Shown one piece after another: positions 1-8,325 of a DNA stretch of 64,000 nt. The notes beneath the pieces are model-generated. The model made no database searches and was not told the DNA's origin. It saw nothing but the letters and a program-made list of their open reading frames with translations. The position numbers were made by a program, and so were the translations under genes. Within the stretch, counting starts at the first letter, position 1, and each line of letters opens with the position of its first letter. The stretch comes from Philodulcilactobacillus myokonensis (lineage in GTDB: Bacteria > Bacillota > Bacilli > Lactobacillales > Lactobacillaceae). The stretch spans positions 806,001-870,000 of the forward strand of contig NZ_BRPL01000002.1 of assembly GCF_027923585.1 (NCBI RefSeq), read 5' to 3'.

Positions 1-1692
1 CCGACCCCTGAAGTTATTTTTACCGTCCTACACGCTGGCGGGAAATTTAATCAGAATGATTATAAAACATCCGGTGGTCTTCATGGTGTTGGTGCAAGTG
101 TTGTTAACGCTCTTTCGACTAGTTTAACCGTCACGATTGTCCGTAATGGCAATAAATATCAAGAACATTTTGAAAATGGTGGTCATCCGGTTGGTACTTT
201 GAAAAAAATTGGCCCAACGAATGAACATAGTGGAACGGTTGTCACATTTAAACCGGATAGTAGTATTTTTACTACCACTGTTTTTAATTATGATATTTTG
301 CAGGAACGTCTAAGGGAATCAGCATTTTTATTAAAGGGATTAAAAATCACTTTAGACGATGAACGGGTTCGTCCCAAACGTGAAGATGTTTTTCAATATA
401 ATGATGGAATCAAAGAATTCGTTAAATATTTAAATGAAAATAAGCATACATTAGGAAACGTAATGTACTTTGATGGTAAAGAAAAGGGCATTGAAGTTGA
501 AGTTGCTGCCCAATATAATGATGGCTATACTGAAAATACTTTATCATTCGTTAATAATGTTCGAACTAAAGAAGGTGGAACCCACGAAACCGGATTTAGA
601 AGTGCCTGGACAAAAGCTTTCAATGAATTTGCTAAACGTGAAGGATTACTTAAAGCAAAGGACAAAAGTTTAGATGGAAAAGATGTCAGGGAAGGTCTTT
701 CTGCCATTATTTCATTAAGGGTTCCAGAAGAATTACTTCAATTTGAAGGTCAAACGAAGGAAAAATTAGGAACTCCGGAAGCTCGCTCAGTCGTTGATAG
801 TGTTATTAACCAGAAATTAGGCTACTACCTGATGGAACATGGTGAATTTGCTAGACAACTAGTTAAGAAATCAACTAAGGCTAAAAAAGCACGTGAAGCT
901 GCTAGAAAAGCACGTGAGGAAAGCCTTCATGGTAAAAAGCACCATAAGCAGGAACGTCTATTATCAGGTAAATTAACACCGGCCCAATCTAAAGATACAA
1001 GTGAGAATGAATTGTTCTTAGTCGAAGGTGATTCAGCCGGTGGTTCAGCTAAGCAGGGTCGCGATCGTCGTCATCAAGCCATTTTACCTTTAAGAGGGAA
1101 AGTGCTTAATACTGAGCGTGCTAATTTATCTGATATTATGAAAAATGAAGAAATTAGTACGATGATCTACACGGTTGGCGCTGGTGTTGGATCTGAATTT
1201 AAATTAGCTGATGCTAACTATGATAAGATCATCATCATGACCGATGCGGATGATGATGGTGCCCATATTCAAATTCTTTTATTAACATTCTTCTATAAAT
1301 ACATGCGTCCAATGATTGATGATGGAAGAGTTTACATTGCATTACCACCTTTGTTTAAAATTCAAAAGAAGTCCAATCATAAAGATAAAATTGCCTATGC
1401 ATGGACAAATGAAGAAAGAAATCGTAAAGTAAAGGATTTTGGCAAACATTATTCTGTCCAACGTTTTAAGGGGCTTGGTGAAATGAATGCGGATCAATTA
1501 TGGGAGACCACTATGGATCCAAAACATCGAACTTTAATTCAAGTTCACATTGATGATGCCCAGTTAGCTGAAAAACGAGTTACAACGCTGATGGGGAAGA
1601 AAGTTGCACCCCGCAGAAAATGGATTGAAGACCATGTTCAATTTAATTTAGAAGAAAATGGCAGCATTTTAGATAACACAAATAATAAATAA
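1..1692 (+). CDS. parE: DNA topoisomerase IV subunit B, 5' end outside window
   Basis: ATPase subunit of topoisomerase IV, which with ParC decatenates daughter chromosomes using ATP. The frame is open from base 1, before the first internal ATG (199). The upstream codons read SGGLHGVGASVVNALS, the conserved GHKL ATPase lid, so the gene is cut by the window edge. The transducer domain follows. The TOPRIM motifs are VEGDSAGGSA (about 1021-1050) and TDADDDGAH (about 1240-1266), with the metal-binding acidic residues intact. The C-terminus matches GyrB/ParE (RFKGLGEMNADQLWETTMDP). parC begins 17 bases after the stop, as in other Firmicutes. ParE is preferred over GyrB because the partner is a ParC-length subunit and no recF or dnaN is nearby. 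Confidence 0.96.
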   Translation, partial: PTPEVIFTVLHAGGKFNQNDYKTSGGLHGVGASVVNALSTSLTVTIVRNGNKYQEHFENGGHPVGTLKKIGPTNEHSGTVVTFKPDSSIFTTTVFNYDILQERLRESAFLLKGLKITLDDERVRPKREDVFQYNDGIKEFVKYLNENKHTLGNVMYFDGKEKGIEVEVAAQYNDGYTENTLSFVNNVRTKEGGTHETGFRSAWTKAFNEFAKREGLLKAKDKSLDGKDVREGLSAIISLRVPEELLQFEGQTKEKLGTPEARSVVDSVINQKLGYYLMEHGEFARQLVKKSTKAKKAREAARKAREESLHGKKHHKQERLLSGKLTPAQSKDTSENELFLVEGDSAGGSAKQGRDRRHQAILPLRGKVLNTERANLSDIMKNEEISTMIYTVGAGVGSEFKLADANYDKIIIMTDADDDGAHIQILLLTFFYKYMRPMIDDGRVYIALPPLFKIQKKSNHKDKIAYAWTNEERNRKVKDFGKHYSVQRFKGLGEMNADQLWETTMDPKHRTLIQVHIDDAQLAEKRVTTLMGKKVAPRRKWIEDHVQFNLEENGSILDNTNNK

Positions 1693-1708
1693 GAAGGGAG
1701 TTTTCTTC

Positions 1709-4162
1709 TTGAAGAATGGGCAAAACATCGAGAAATTAACGCTTGAAACGATTATGAGTGAACGTTTTAGCCGTTATTCCAAATCAATTATTCAAGAAAG
1801 AGCTTTACCGGATATTCGTGATGGATTAAAACCAGTTCAAAGGCGAATCCTATATGCCATGAATAAGGACGGTAATACTTTTAATAAAGCTTTTAGAAAG
1901 TCAGCCAAATCAGTCGGAAACGTTATGGGTAACTTTCATCCCCACGGGGATAGCTCAATTTACGAAGCATTAGTTCGAATGAGTCAGGATTGGAAATTAA
2001 GGGAACCGTTAATTGAAATGCACGGAAATAACGGTTCAATGGATGGTGATCCCGCAGCCGCAATGCGATATACTGAAGCCCGCTTAAGTAAAATTGCGAG
2101 TGAAATGTTACGTGACATCGATAAAAATACGGTTCATTGGGTTTTAAACTTTGATGATACCGAATATGAACCCACTGTCTTGCCGTCACGTTTCCCTAAT
2201 TTATTGGTTAATGGTGCAACCGGAATTTCATCCGGATACGCCACTAATATCCCGCCACATAATTTGGGTGAAGTGATTCGGGCATTAATTTATTTACAAA
2301 AGAATCCCGATGCATCATTAGATGATTTAATGCAGTTTATTAAGGGACCTGATTTTCCGACCGGTGGAATTGTTCAGGGACTAGATGGAATTAAAGAAGC
2401 ATATCGAACCGGTTATGGACGGATTGCCGTTCGTTCCAAGACTAAAATTGAGCAGATTCGTGGCGGAAAACAGCAGATTCATGTTTCAGAAATTCCCTAT
2501 GACGTTAATAAACTTCAGCTAGTTAAACAAATTGATGAAATCAGAATTAGTCGTAAGATTGAAGGAATTGCTGAAGTTCGGGATGAAAGTGACCGTAATG
2601 GACTTTCAATCATGATTGAATTAAAACGAAATGCTGATGCCGATGGAATTTTGAATTATTTATTTAAAAATACTGATTTACAAATTTCATATAGTTTTAA
2701 CATGATTGCAATTAATCATATGCGTCCAGAAAGATTACCGTTAAAGACATTCTTACAATCATATCTAGAATTTCAACGGTCTGTCGTTGCCAAGCGAACC
2801 GATTTTGATTTACATAGGGCCCTTGATCGAAAAGAAATTGTTAGTGGTTTAATTAAAGCTATGTCAATTTTAAGTCAAGTCATCAAAGTAATTCGCCACA
2901 GTAAGAATCGCCGTGACGCAAAAGATAATTTAATGAAATCATTTGAATTTTCTGACCGTCAAGCTGAAGCAATTGTTACTTTACAACTATACCGATTAAG
3001 TAATACAGATGTTTCAGCTTTAAAACGTGAAATGGATGATTTGAACGCGCGAATCAATCGTTTCCATCAAATTCTGGACAATCATGATGTTTTAGATACC
3101 GTTTTAAGAAATGAACTACAAAAGATTGAAAAAGAATATAAATCACCACGCCAGACAAAAATTGAAGCAAAAGTTACACCTTTGAAAATTAGCACTGATG
3201 TTACCGTTCCAGATGAAGACGTTGTCGTTTTAGTTAGTCATGATGGTTACTTAAAGCGGAGCAGTATTCGTTCATATAAAGCATCAAATCGAAACGAGAA
3301 TGGATTGAAGCCGGATGATTATCCGATTTTTATGAAAAAATTAAATACCAGAAATTGTCTTTTTATGTTTACTAATAAGGGGCATTTAATTTACCGTCCC
3401 GTTTATGAGATTGCTGATGCAAGGTGGAAGGAAACTGGAGAGCATATTTCACAGACCATTGGATTAGATCATAATGAAGAAATTATTGCAACATATCCAT
3501 TCAAATCTTTAAAAGAAGCGAGTGGGATGTTCTTGATTGCTACTAATGATGGTCATATTAAACGAACCCTAGTAAGCAAACTAAAACCAGGACGTAATTA
3601 TCATAGCCATGCCACGGTTTACCAAAAAATGAAGGCTAATCAATCAATCGTTGTTAATGTTTTGTATCTAAAACCAGATTTACCTAAAACAACCATTTTG
3701 CTAATTTCCAATCAGGGATTAGCCACTAGATACGATCTAGCACAAATTTCCATCACTGGTGCTAGAACCATGGGAGTTAAATCAATGAATTTAAACAATG
3801 GTGATCTAGTTGCTGATGCTCAATTAGTTGATGATCAAGATCAGATTGGAATCATTACCCAAAAGGGCTTTTTTAAAAAATTAGCTGTAAAGGAAATTCC
3901 AATTACAAATCGTGGAACCAAGGGAATGTTAGTTCTAAAGAAATTAAAACGTGATCCACATCAAATTAATGACTTTATCAAAATTAAATTTGATGATGAT
4001 AATCAACCATTTCCACTAAGGGTTTATACCGATCGTAAACGTAGCCATGATATTTTACCGTCCGAATATAATTTAAGTGCCCGGACTAGCAATGGATTTA
4101 ACGTGTTGGATGTTAAAAAGGAAGGCCGTCCGGTTCAAATTACTAATTTATGGTTTAAATAG
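1709..4162 (+). CDS. parC: DNA topoisomerase IV subunit A
   Basis: Breakage-reunion subunit of topoisomerase IV, partner of ParE, 817 residues. Translation starts at TTG 1709, 8 bases after an AGGGAG ribosome site; an ATG would lose the conserved N-terminus. The winged-helix domain carries the catalytic tyrosine in AMRYTEAR (Tyr121). The quinolone-resistance-determining segment HPHGDSSIYEA keeps Ser82 and Glu86, so no classical resistance change is visible. A coiled-coil tower and a beta-pinwheel C-terminal domain follow. The gene forms an operon with parE. No clear terminator follows before ppaC. Confidence 0.96.
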   Translation: MKNGQNIEKLTLETIMSERFSRYSKSIIQERALPDIRDGLKPVQRRILYAMNKDGNTFNKAFRKSAKSVGNVMGNFHPHGDSSIYEALVRMSQDWKLREPLIEMHGNNGSMDGDPAAAMRYTEARLSKIASEMLRDIDKNTVHWVLNFDDTEYEPTVLPSRFPNLLVNGATGISSGYATNIPPHNLGEVIRALIYLQKNPDASLDDLMQFIKGPDFPTGGIVQGLDGIKEAYRTGYGRIAVRSKTKIEQIRGGKQQIHVSEIPYDVNKLQLVKQIDEIRISRKIEGIAEVRDESDRNGLSIMIELKRNADADGILNYLFKNTDLQISYSFNMIAINHMRPERLPLKTFLQSYLEFQRSVVAKRTDFDLHRALDRKEIVSGLIKAMSILSQVIKVIRHSKNRRDAKDNLMKSFEFSDRQAEAIVTLQLYRLSNTDVSALKREMDDLNARINRFHQILDNHDVLDTVLRNELQKIEKEYKSPRQTKIEAKVTPLKISTDVTVPDEDVVVLVSHDGYLKRSSIRSYKASNRNENGLKPDDYPIFMKKLNTRNCLFMFTNKGHLIYRPVYEIADARWKETGEHISQTIGLDHNEEIIATYPFKSLKEASGMFLIATNDGHIKRTLVSKLKPGRNYHSHATVYQKMKANQSIVVNVLYLKPDLPKTTILLISNQGLATRYDLAQISITGARTMGVKSMNLNNGDLVADAQLVDDQDQIGIITQKGFFKKLAVKEIPITNRGTKGMLVLKKLKRDPHQINDFIKIKFDDDNQPFPLRVYTDRKRSHDILPSEYNLSARTSNGFNVLDVKKEGRPVQITNLWFK

Positions 4163-4205
4163 GCTATGATTACTGATTTAATCAACATCGTTTAAATAAT
4201 TATGA

Positions 4206-4211
4206 TATAAT
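4206..4211 (+). promoter_or_regulatory. -10 element upstream of ppaC
   Basis: A perfect TATAAT lies 46 bases before the ppaC start codon. The -35 region is weak (about 4183-4188, CAACAT). It probably gives ppaC its own transcript independent of parEC. Confidence 0.5.
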
Positions 4212-4256
4212 ATACTAAAATAAACATTTAAAATCTAATTAAGGGATGATTCTTAA

Positions 4257-5198
4257 ATGAGTAAAGATAAACAATTTGTCTTTGGACATCAAAATCCAGA
4301 TACTGATGCAATTGCTTCTGCCATCAGTTATTCTTACTTAGAAAATAAACGTGGTGAAAATACAGAAGCGGTTGCTTTAGGTAAACCGAATGATGAAACC
4401 CAATTTGCATTAGATTACTTTGGCGTTAAAGCACCTAGAGTAATCAAATCAGCACTTCCAGAAGTTAATAAAGTGATGTTAGTTGATCATAATGAATCAC
4501 AACAAAGTGTTAGCGACATTGATAAGGTTACCGTTACCCACGTTGTTGATCACCATCGAGTTAATTTTAGTAAACCACAACCAATGTACTATACTGCTAA
4601 ACCTTGGGGTTGCTGCTGCAGTATTATCAAATCATTATTTGATAAATATGGTGTTGAAGTTCCAAAGAAAATTGCTGGAATGATGATGTCAGCTATTATC
4701 TCTGATACTTTATTATTAAAATCACCAACAACAACTCCTTTTGATAAAAAAATTATTAAGGACCTTGCTAAAATTGCTGGTGTTGATGATATTCATGCAT
4801 ATGGCATTAAGGAATTAAAGGCTGGGACTAACGTCGACGATAAAGATGCTAAGACCTTAATTGATACGGATGCTAAGTCATATACCCTTGGTGGCAAATC
4901 AATTCGAATCGCTCAAATTAACGTGGTTGATTTAAATGATATTACAAAACGAAAAGCTGAAGTTAAACAGGCAATGGCTGATGAAAATAAATCTGAAGGT
5001 TATGATTTATTCTTGGGAATGGTTACCGATGTTTTAAACAGTGATTCTGATTTAATTGCTGTTGGTGATCCTAAATTAGCTGTTGAACAAGCATTTAATG
5101 GAAAATTAGATGCTGATGGAATGATGAAAGCACCTGGCGTTGTTTCTAGAAAGAAGCAAGTTGTTCCACCATTAACAAAGGCATTAGGCAAGAAATAA
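4257..5198 (+). CDS. ppaC: Manganese-dependent inorganic pyrophosphatase
   Basis: Family II (DHH superfamily) pyrophosphatase of 313 residues, hydrolysing cytosolic pyrophosphate to phosphate and so pulling biosynthetic reactions forward. Metal-binding motifs are visible: HQNPDTDAIASA near the N-terminus, LVDHNE near residue 79 and the DHH motif VVDHHRV near residue 98. The DHHA2 domain ends with SRKKQVVPPL, typical of the family. The length matches Lactobacillus and Bacillus PpaC (about 310). It has an upstream TATAAT and a downstream terminator, so it is likely monocistronic. Confidence 0.96.
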   Translation: MSKDKQFVFGHQNPDTDAIASAISYSYLENKRGENTEAVALGKPNDETQFALDYFGVKAPRVIKSALPEVNKVMLVDHNESQQSVSDIDKVTVTHVVDHHRVNFSKPQPMYYTAKPWGCCCSIIKSLFDKYGVEVPKKIAGMMMSAIISDTLLLKSPTTTPFDKKIIKDLAKIAGVDDIHAYGIKELKAGTNVDDKDAKTLIDTDAKSYTLGGKSIRIAQINVVDLNDITKRKAEVKQAMADENKSEGYDLFLGMVTDVLNSDSDLIAVGDPKLAVEQAFNGKLDADGMMKAPGVVSRKKQVVPPLTKALGKK

Positions 5199-5214
5199 AT
5201 TAATTTAAGCATTA

Positions 5215-5252
5215 AATAAGACTTCATATTAACTATGAAGCCTTATTTTTTT
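5215..5252 (+). terminator. Rho-independent terminator of ppaC
   Basis: Inverted repeat (AATAAGACTTCAT pairing with ATGAAGCCTTATT, one mismatch) followed by a run of T, 17 bases after the ppaC stop. Confidence 0.85.
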
Positions 5253-5356
5253 ACTTGTAATTAATAAGCATTATATTTGTGTTTTAGTTCAAAATATTTA
5301 TCCTTATAATATAAGTTAATTTAAGCTTTAGTATTATTTCTAAGGGAGGATCATTT

Positions 5357-5785
5357 ATGGACTATCAAAATCAAAAATCTAAATTAAATTCTGAACAGTA
5401 TCAAGTAACACAAAATGGTGCAACTGAAATGCCATATTCGGGTAAATATGATGATTTCTACAAGCCTGGTATTTATGTTGATATTGTCAGTGGAAAACCA
5501 TTGTTTAGTTCCGATACAAAGTATGATGCTGGATGTGGCTGGCCATCATTTACTAAACCAATTAATGATGATGCTTTAAATTCTAAAGTTGATACTTCCC
5601 ATGGAATGGTAAGAAATGAAGTGTTAAGTCGGGATGCTAAATCACATTTAGGCCATGTTTTCCCAGATGGTCCTAAAGATCAAGGTGGCTTAAGATACTG
5701 TATCAATTCTGCTTCTTTAAAATTCATTCCTAAGGATCAAATGGAAGCAAAGGGCTATGGTAAATATTTAAAATTAGTTAAATAG
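5357..5785 (+). CDS. msrB: Peptide-methionine (R)-S-oxide reductase
   Basis: Repairs oxidised methionine by reducing the R-sulfoxide, 142 residues. The motifs [11 protein letters not shown] and, near the C-terminus, [11 protein letters not shown] with the catalytic cysteine are present. The paired CxxC zinc motifs of zinc-type MsrB are absent, which is usual in the lactic acid bacterial form. A strong AAGGGAGGA site precedes the ATG. msrA follows 12 bases later, so both stereospecific repair enzymes are co-transcribed. Confidence 0.95.
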   Translation: MDYQNQKSKLNSEQYQVTQNGATEMPYSGKYDDFYKPGIYVDIVSGKPLFSSDTKYDAGCGWPSFTKPINDDALNSKVDTSHGMVRNEVLSRDAKSHLGHVFPDGPKDQGGLRYCINSASLKFIPKDQMEAKGYGKYLKLVK

Positions 5786-5797
5786 GAGGAAGTATTA

Positions 5798-6331
5798 ATG
5801 AAAGATACAGCTATTTTTGCTGGCGGTTGTTTCTGGTGTATGGTGAAGCCATTTGATGAAGTCCCTGGCATTGAAAAAGTTATTTCTGGATATACTGGCG
5901 GACACGTTAAAAATCCAACTTATGAACAAGTTTGCAGTGGGACCACTGGTCATACAGAAGCAGTTAAAATTGTTTTTGATTCAGATAAAATGTCTTACAA
6001 GCACTTAGTGGATATTTACTGGCGACAAACTGACCCAACCGATGCGATGGGACAATTTCAAGATCGTGGTGATAGCTACCGCCCGGTTATTTACGTTAAA
6101 AACGATGAACAAAGAAAGATTGCTGAAGCATCAAAGAAAAAATTACAGAACAGTGGGATGTTTGATGAACCAATTGTAACCAAGATTGAAGATGCTAAGC
6201 CATTTTATCCGGCTGAAGATTATCACCAAGGATTTTACAAAAAGAACCCACTTCGGTTTCAAATGGAAGAAATGGGTGGCAGATCCAATTTTATTAAAAA
6301 CAAGTGGCAAACACATTCCAATAACAAATAG
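5798..6331 (+). CDS. msrA: Peptide-methionine (S)-S-oxide reductase
   Basis: Reduces methionine S-sulfoxide in proteins, 177 residues. The catalytic motif GGCFWCM lies at residues 8-14, and the conserved stretches [19 protein letters not shown] and YRPVIYV follow. The partner msrB lies immediately upstream with a short spacer holding its own AGGAGGA site. A terminator follows. Substrate oxidation damage is expected in an aerotolerant organism that lacks respiration, which fits a dedicated msrBA operon. Confidence 0.95.
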   Translation: MKDTAIFAGGCFWCMVKPFDEVPGIEKVISGYTGGHVKNPTYEQVCSGTTGHTEAVKIVFDSDKMSYKHLVDIYWRQTDPTDAMGQFQDRGDSYRPVIYVKNDEQRKIAEASKKKLQNSGMFDEPIVTKIEDAKPFYPAEDYHQGFYKKNPLRFQMEEMGGRSNFIKNKWQTHSNNK

Positions 6332-6336
6332 AATTC

Positions 6337-6371
6337 AAGCACTAAATTTTTTGATAATTTAGTGCTTTTTA
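6337..6371 (+). terminator. Terminator of msrBA
   Basis: A perfect stem (AAGCACTAAATT pairing with AATTTAGTGCTT) is followed by a T-rich tail just after msrA. Confidence 0.88.
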
Positions 6372-6452
6372 TAATTTAAAATGCAAATCATAGCATGATA
6401 TAGATAATAGTAATATGATTTAGGTGAAAGAGTAAGAAAGGGTGATTAAATT

Positions 6453-6677
6453 ATGGGTGAAGATGTTTTATTTAATCCTGGTAACGCAATTGCTTCTGAT
6501 ATTAATCCAAATGGAATCATTAAAACTGCTCAAATTAAAGCTGATAAAAGGAATCAGAAAAATACGCTGGTAATGGTTAAAGATTCCAAAAATAATAAAC
6601 ATCTTTTGTTTGAAGTTAATGATAAAGAAAAAGATGAAAAGAATAGCAATCATTATAAAGTTGAAAAGAAATTTTAG
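6453..6677 (+). CDS. Small hypothetical protein, 74 residues
   Basis: Not recognised. The ORF has a good ribosome site (AAAGGGTGA) 7 bases before its ATG and is framed by terminators on both sides, so it is probably a real monocistronic gene. The product is soluble, rich in Lys, Asn and Asp, and has a basic, highly charged C-terminal half (DKEKDEKNSNHYKVEKKF) with no membrane segment, cysteine or known motif. It is the last + strand gene before the IS remnant and the dif-like site. Confidence 0.6.
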   Translation: MGEDVLFNPGNAIASDINPNGIIKTAQIKADKRNQKNTLVMVKDSKNNKHLLFEVNDKEKDEKNSNHYKVEKKF

Positions 6678-6693
6678 AATATCAATAAATTAA

Positions 6694-6730
6694 TAAAAAA
6701 GCATCTGTATTAAATTACAGGTGCTTTTTT
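6694..6730 (+). terminator. Terminator after the 74-residue ORF
   Basis: AAAAAAGCATCTGTA pairs with TACAGGTGCTTTTTT around a 6-base loop, giving a stem with runs of A and T on either side that could work in both directions. Confidence 0.85.
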
Positions 6731-6763
6731 ACAAATCATATATAAAATTATTAATTAATGTGT

Positions 6764-6980
6764 TCTTACATCCGAGCATATTTTGCTCATCCATATTCAC
6801 CACATGAATGTGATTATAACGAATATCATAATCATTTACTGTATGAATATTTTCTTTCCTAAGGAAACGAACTTTAAACGAATTTCACTTGATGAAATTA
6901 ATGAACGTCCTAGACGGACTTTAAAATGGAAAAATGCGAACTATAAATTTCAACGTGAAGTTAAAAAACTTTGCTACTAA
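6764..6980 (+). pseudogene. Decayed IS30-family transposase, C-terminal remnant
   Basis: Two adjacent frames together spell the end of an IS30-type DDE transposase. The first (codons from 6764) reads YFAHPYSPHE then NEYHNHLLYEYF, matching the family's YFAxxYSxxE and NENHNGLLREFF block that holds the catalytic glutamate. It then hits a stop. The second frame (from about 6840) continues FFPKETNFKRISLDE and ERPRRTLKW, matching FFPKGTDF and NxRPRKxLxW. A frameshift near 6850 and an internal deletion before NERPRR break it, and the first three quarters of the gene are missing. The 65-codon open frame here is therefore not an independent gene. Confidence 0.82.
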
Positions 6981-6987
6981 AATGTTG

Positions 6988-7012
6988 ATTTGTTGCATTT
7001 CGGCTTGACATG
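6988..7012 (+). mobile_element. Probable right end of the IS30-family remnant
   Basis: Just after the transposase stop the sequence GTTGCATTTCGGCTTGACA resembles the terminal repeat of lactobacillar IS30 elements (a TTGCA...TTGACA layout from family knowledge). The left end is not visible, so the element cannot move by itself. Confidence 0.45.
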
Positions 7013-7028
7013 TAGCCTTACTATATTA

Positions 7029-7056
7029 ACTTCGCATAATATGTATTATGTAAAGT
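7029..7056 (+). other. dif: dif-like XerC/XerD recombination site (chromosome terminus)
   Basis: Twenty-eight bases with the architecture of a bacterial dif site: left arm ACTTCGCATAA (XerC side), 6-base centre TATGTA, right arm TTATGTAAAGT (XerD side). From memory of the B. subtilis dif, 23 of 28 positions agree, including 10 of 11 in the XerD arm. Protein-coding strand changes here: every gene to the left is on + and nearly all to the right are on -, as expected where the two replication forks meet. A XerD gene lies in this window at 43.1-44.0 kb. The site sits in non-coding DNA between the IS30 remnant and a terminator. Confidence 0.85.
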
Positions 7057-7092
7057 AGAAGAATTAACTATCCTCTATTAACAAACTAAACA

Positions 7093-7130
7093 AATCAAAA
7101 AGCTTGGATATAATCCAAGCTTTTTGATTT
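7093..7130 (-). terminator. Terminator of the folT operon
   Basis: AAATCAAAAAGCTTGGAT pairs with ATCCAAGCTTTTTGATTT in a near-perfect stem with a T run, directly after the last gene of the folT unit. It is symmetrical and could also stop + strand readthrough. Confidence 0.88.
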
Positions 7131-7142
7131 AAATATTTAAAT

Positions 7143-7706
7143 TTATCTTTGATATTTTTGAATAATGCTGCAGCATTTTTTAGTTATTTCATTCAAGAAC
7201 TCATGAACTGAATTACCATTATGTATAAATTGGTCAACAGCCTTATCTAACCAATTTTTATACATATCACTAATATGGTTTCTGCCTGATCGATAATTCC
7301 AGAAATTTTTGGGAACAATTTGGCTTGTAATCTTGCTTAATTTTTTAGTTTTCACAACATTGCTAAAATGAACGCTGTCATTAATATCTTCAGCATCATA
7401 ACCAACAATTCCGTTTCTAGATTCATCCAATGGTAATCCAACTGATTTAAGTAAATTGCTTAACGTTTCTGAGCTGCTAGCCATCGTTTGCTGGTTAATA
7501 TGTTCCCAACGTTTAACAAAATTATCTGCCGTAGCAATTCCTAAGGCTGATTCTTTAAGAGCATCTTCAAAACTATAAATGCGATATTGATGGGCAATAT
7601 TTTCACAATCAGCCATGGGTAATACTTTAATTAAGAATATGAGCGTATCTCTATCATTCAAAGCATTAGCTAAAGGCATATTTAAAATTTGACTACTACT
7701 TCTCAA
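7143..7706 (-). CDS. Unrecognised protein downstream of folT
   Basis: Product of about 187 residues that I cannot assign. The start is TTG 7706, because a GAGGAG site lies 9 bases upstream; the longer frame from TTG 7727 has no site. The protein is soluble with mixed charge and no membrane segment or signal peptide. It contains the segments ESALGIATADNFVKRWEHI and NFWNYRSGRNHISDMYKNW and a Cys-Cys pair close to the C-terminus. The chosen start lies 28 bases after the folT stop, with no terminator between, and it shares the folate riboswitch. A link to folate uptake or use is inferred only from that context. Confidence 0.75.
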   Translation of the reverse strand: MRSSSQILNMPLANALNDRDTLIFLIKVLPMADCENIAHQYRIYSFEDALKESALGIATADNFVKRWEHINQQTMASSSETLSNLLKSVGLPLDESRNGIVGYDAEDINDSVHFSNVVKTKKLSKITSQIVPKNFWNYRSGRNHISDMYKNWLDKAVDQFIHNGNSVHEFLNEITKKCCSIIQKYQR

Positions 7707-7734
7707 GTTAACAATCTCCTCTTTCAATCAAAAA

Positions 7735-8262
7735 TTATTTTTGATCGATTGAATTTTTAACTCTTTGGATACTTTGTGCATTGCATATTACATAAATGCA
7801 AAAAATTTGGATGGGAAACTCAGCTACTTCTTTGATTAACCTAATTACTAATAATGAAACTGGCATTTGATGATTAATAATTAGTAACCATAAAGTATTT
7901 AAAAATGCATTTACAATGATAGTCACCAATAATTGAGCAACAATGATTCGCTTCCAGCTAATGTTCTGCCTAGCATAAAAAAAGTAACCATAAATAATTG
8001 CTCCTAAAATTGCGGATACTGTAAATTCAGGGAAATAACCACCACCGCTTAATAGTGTGTTAATAATATCACAAAGGCCGGCGATAATTCCATCCCATAT
8101 TGGGCCATACCACTGACCAATTAATGCTGTAACAATAAATACAAAATCAATTTGCAGAAATTTACTGGAAAATGTAAATCTCGATAATATAAAATTAACA
8201 GCAATTAACATCCCTAAAATTGCAACATCAGATACACTTAACTTCTTCATTTTCCAAATCAT
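7735..8262 (-). CDS. folT: Folate ECF transporter S component
   Basis: Substrate-binding membrane subunit of an energy-coupling-factor transporter for folates, about 175 residues with about six hydrophobic segments. The N-terminal LSVSDVAILGMLIAVNFILS and the GQWYGPIWDGIIAGLCDIIN region are typical of the FolT/QueT-type S component fold. It needs the shared EcfA-EcfA'-EcfT module, encoded elsewhere. The start at ATG 8262 is supported by AGGAG with an 8-base spacer; the alternative Met five codons in has no site. The folate assignment is strengthened by a tetrahydrofolate riboswitch in the leader. folA, thyA and fhs in the same window consume reduced folates. Confidence 0.85.
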   Translation of the reverse strand: MIWKMKKLSVSDVAILGMLIAVNFILSRFTFSSKFLQIDFVFIVTALIGQWYGPIWDGIIAGLCDIINTLLSGGGYFPEFTVSAILGAIIYGYFFYARQNISWKRIIVAQLLVTIIVNAFLNTLWLLIINHQMPVSLLVIRLIKEVAEFPIQIFCIYVICNAQSIQRVKNSIDQK

Positions 8263-8268
8263 TTTGAC

Positions 8269-8287
8269 ATCTCCTAAAATGGAGCTG
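8269..8287 (-). promoter_or_regulatory. Ribosome-site-masking hairpin of folT
   Basis: CTCC (8281-8284 complement) can pair with the GGAG of the folT ribosome site (8271-8274) across a 6-base loop. This is a plausible translation-control platform for the riboswitch upstream. The stem is only four strong pairs, so the role is inferred. Confidence 0.4.
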
Positions 8288-8325
8288 CCACCTTTATATA
8301 ATTTTAAGAGTTAAAAATAATATAA

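Noticed and set aside
1923-2189. Antisense ORF within parC (and similar shadows in cvfB, pyk, dnaE, clpB)
   Set aside because: No ribosome site, no known family, and each lies wholly inside a well-conserved gene on the other strand or frame.
6783-6980. Independent 65-residue protein
   Set aside because: Its N-terminal part is out-of-frame transposase sequence and its C-terminal part is transposase end, so it is an IS30 remnant.
7021-7062. loxP-like or phage attachment site
   Set aside because: The arm sequences and 6-base centre fit a Firmicutes dif much better, the strand switch supports it, and no integrase or phage gene adjoins it.
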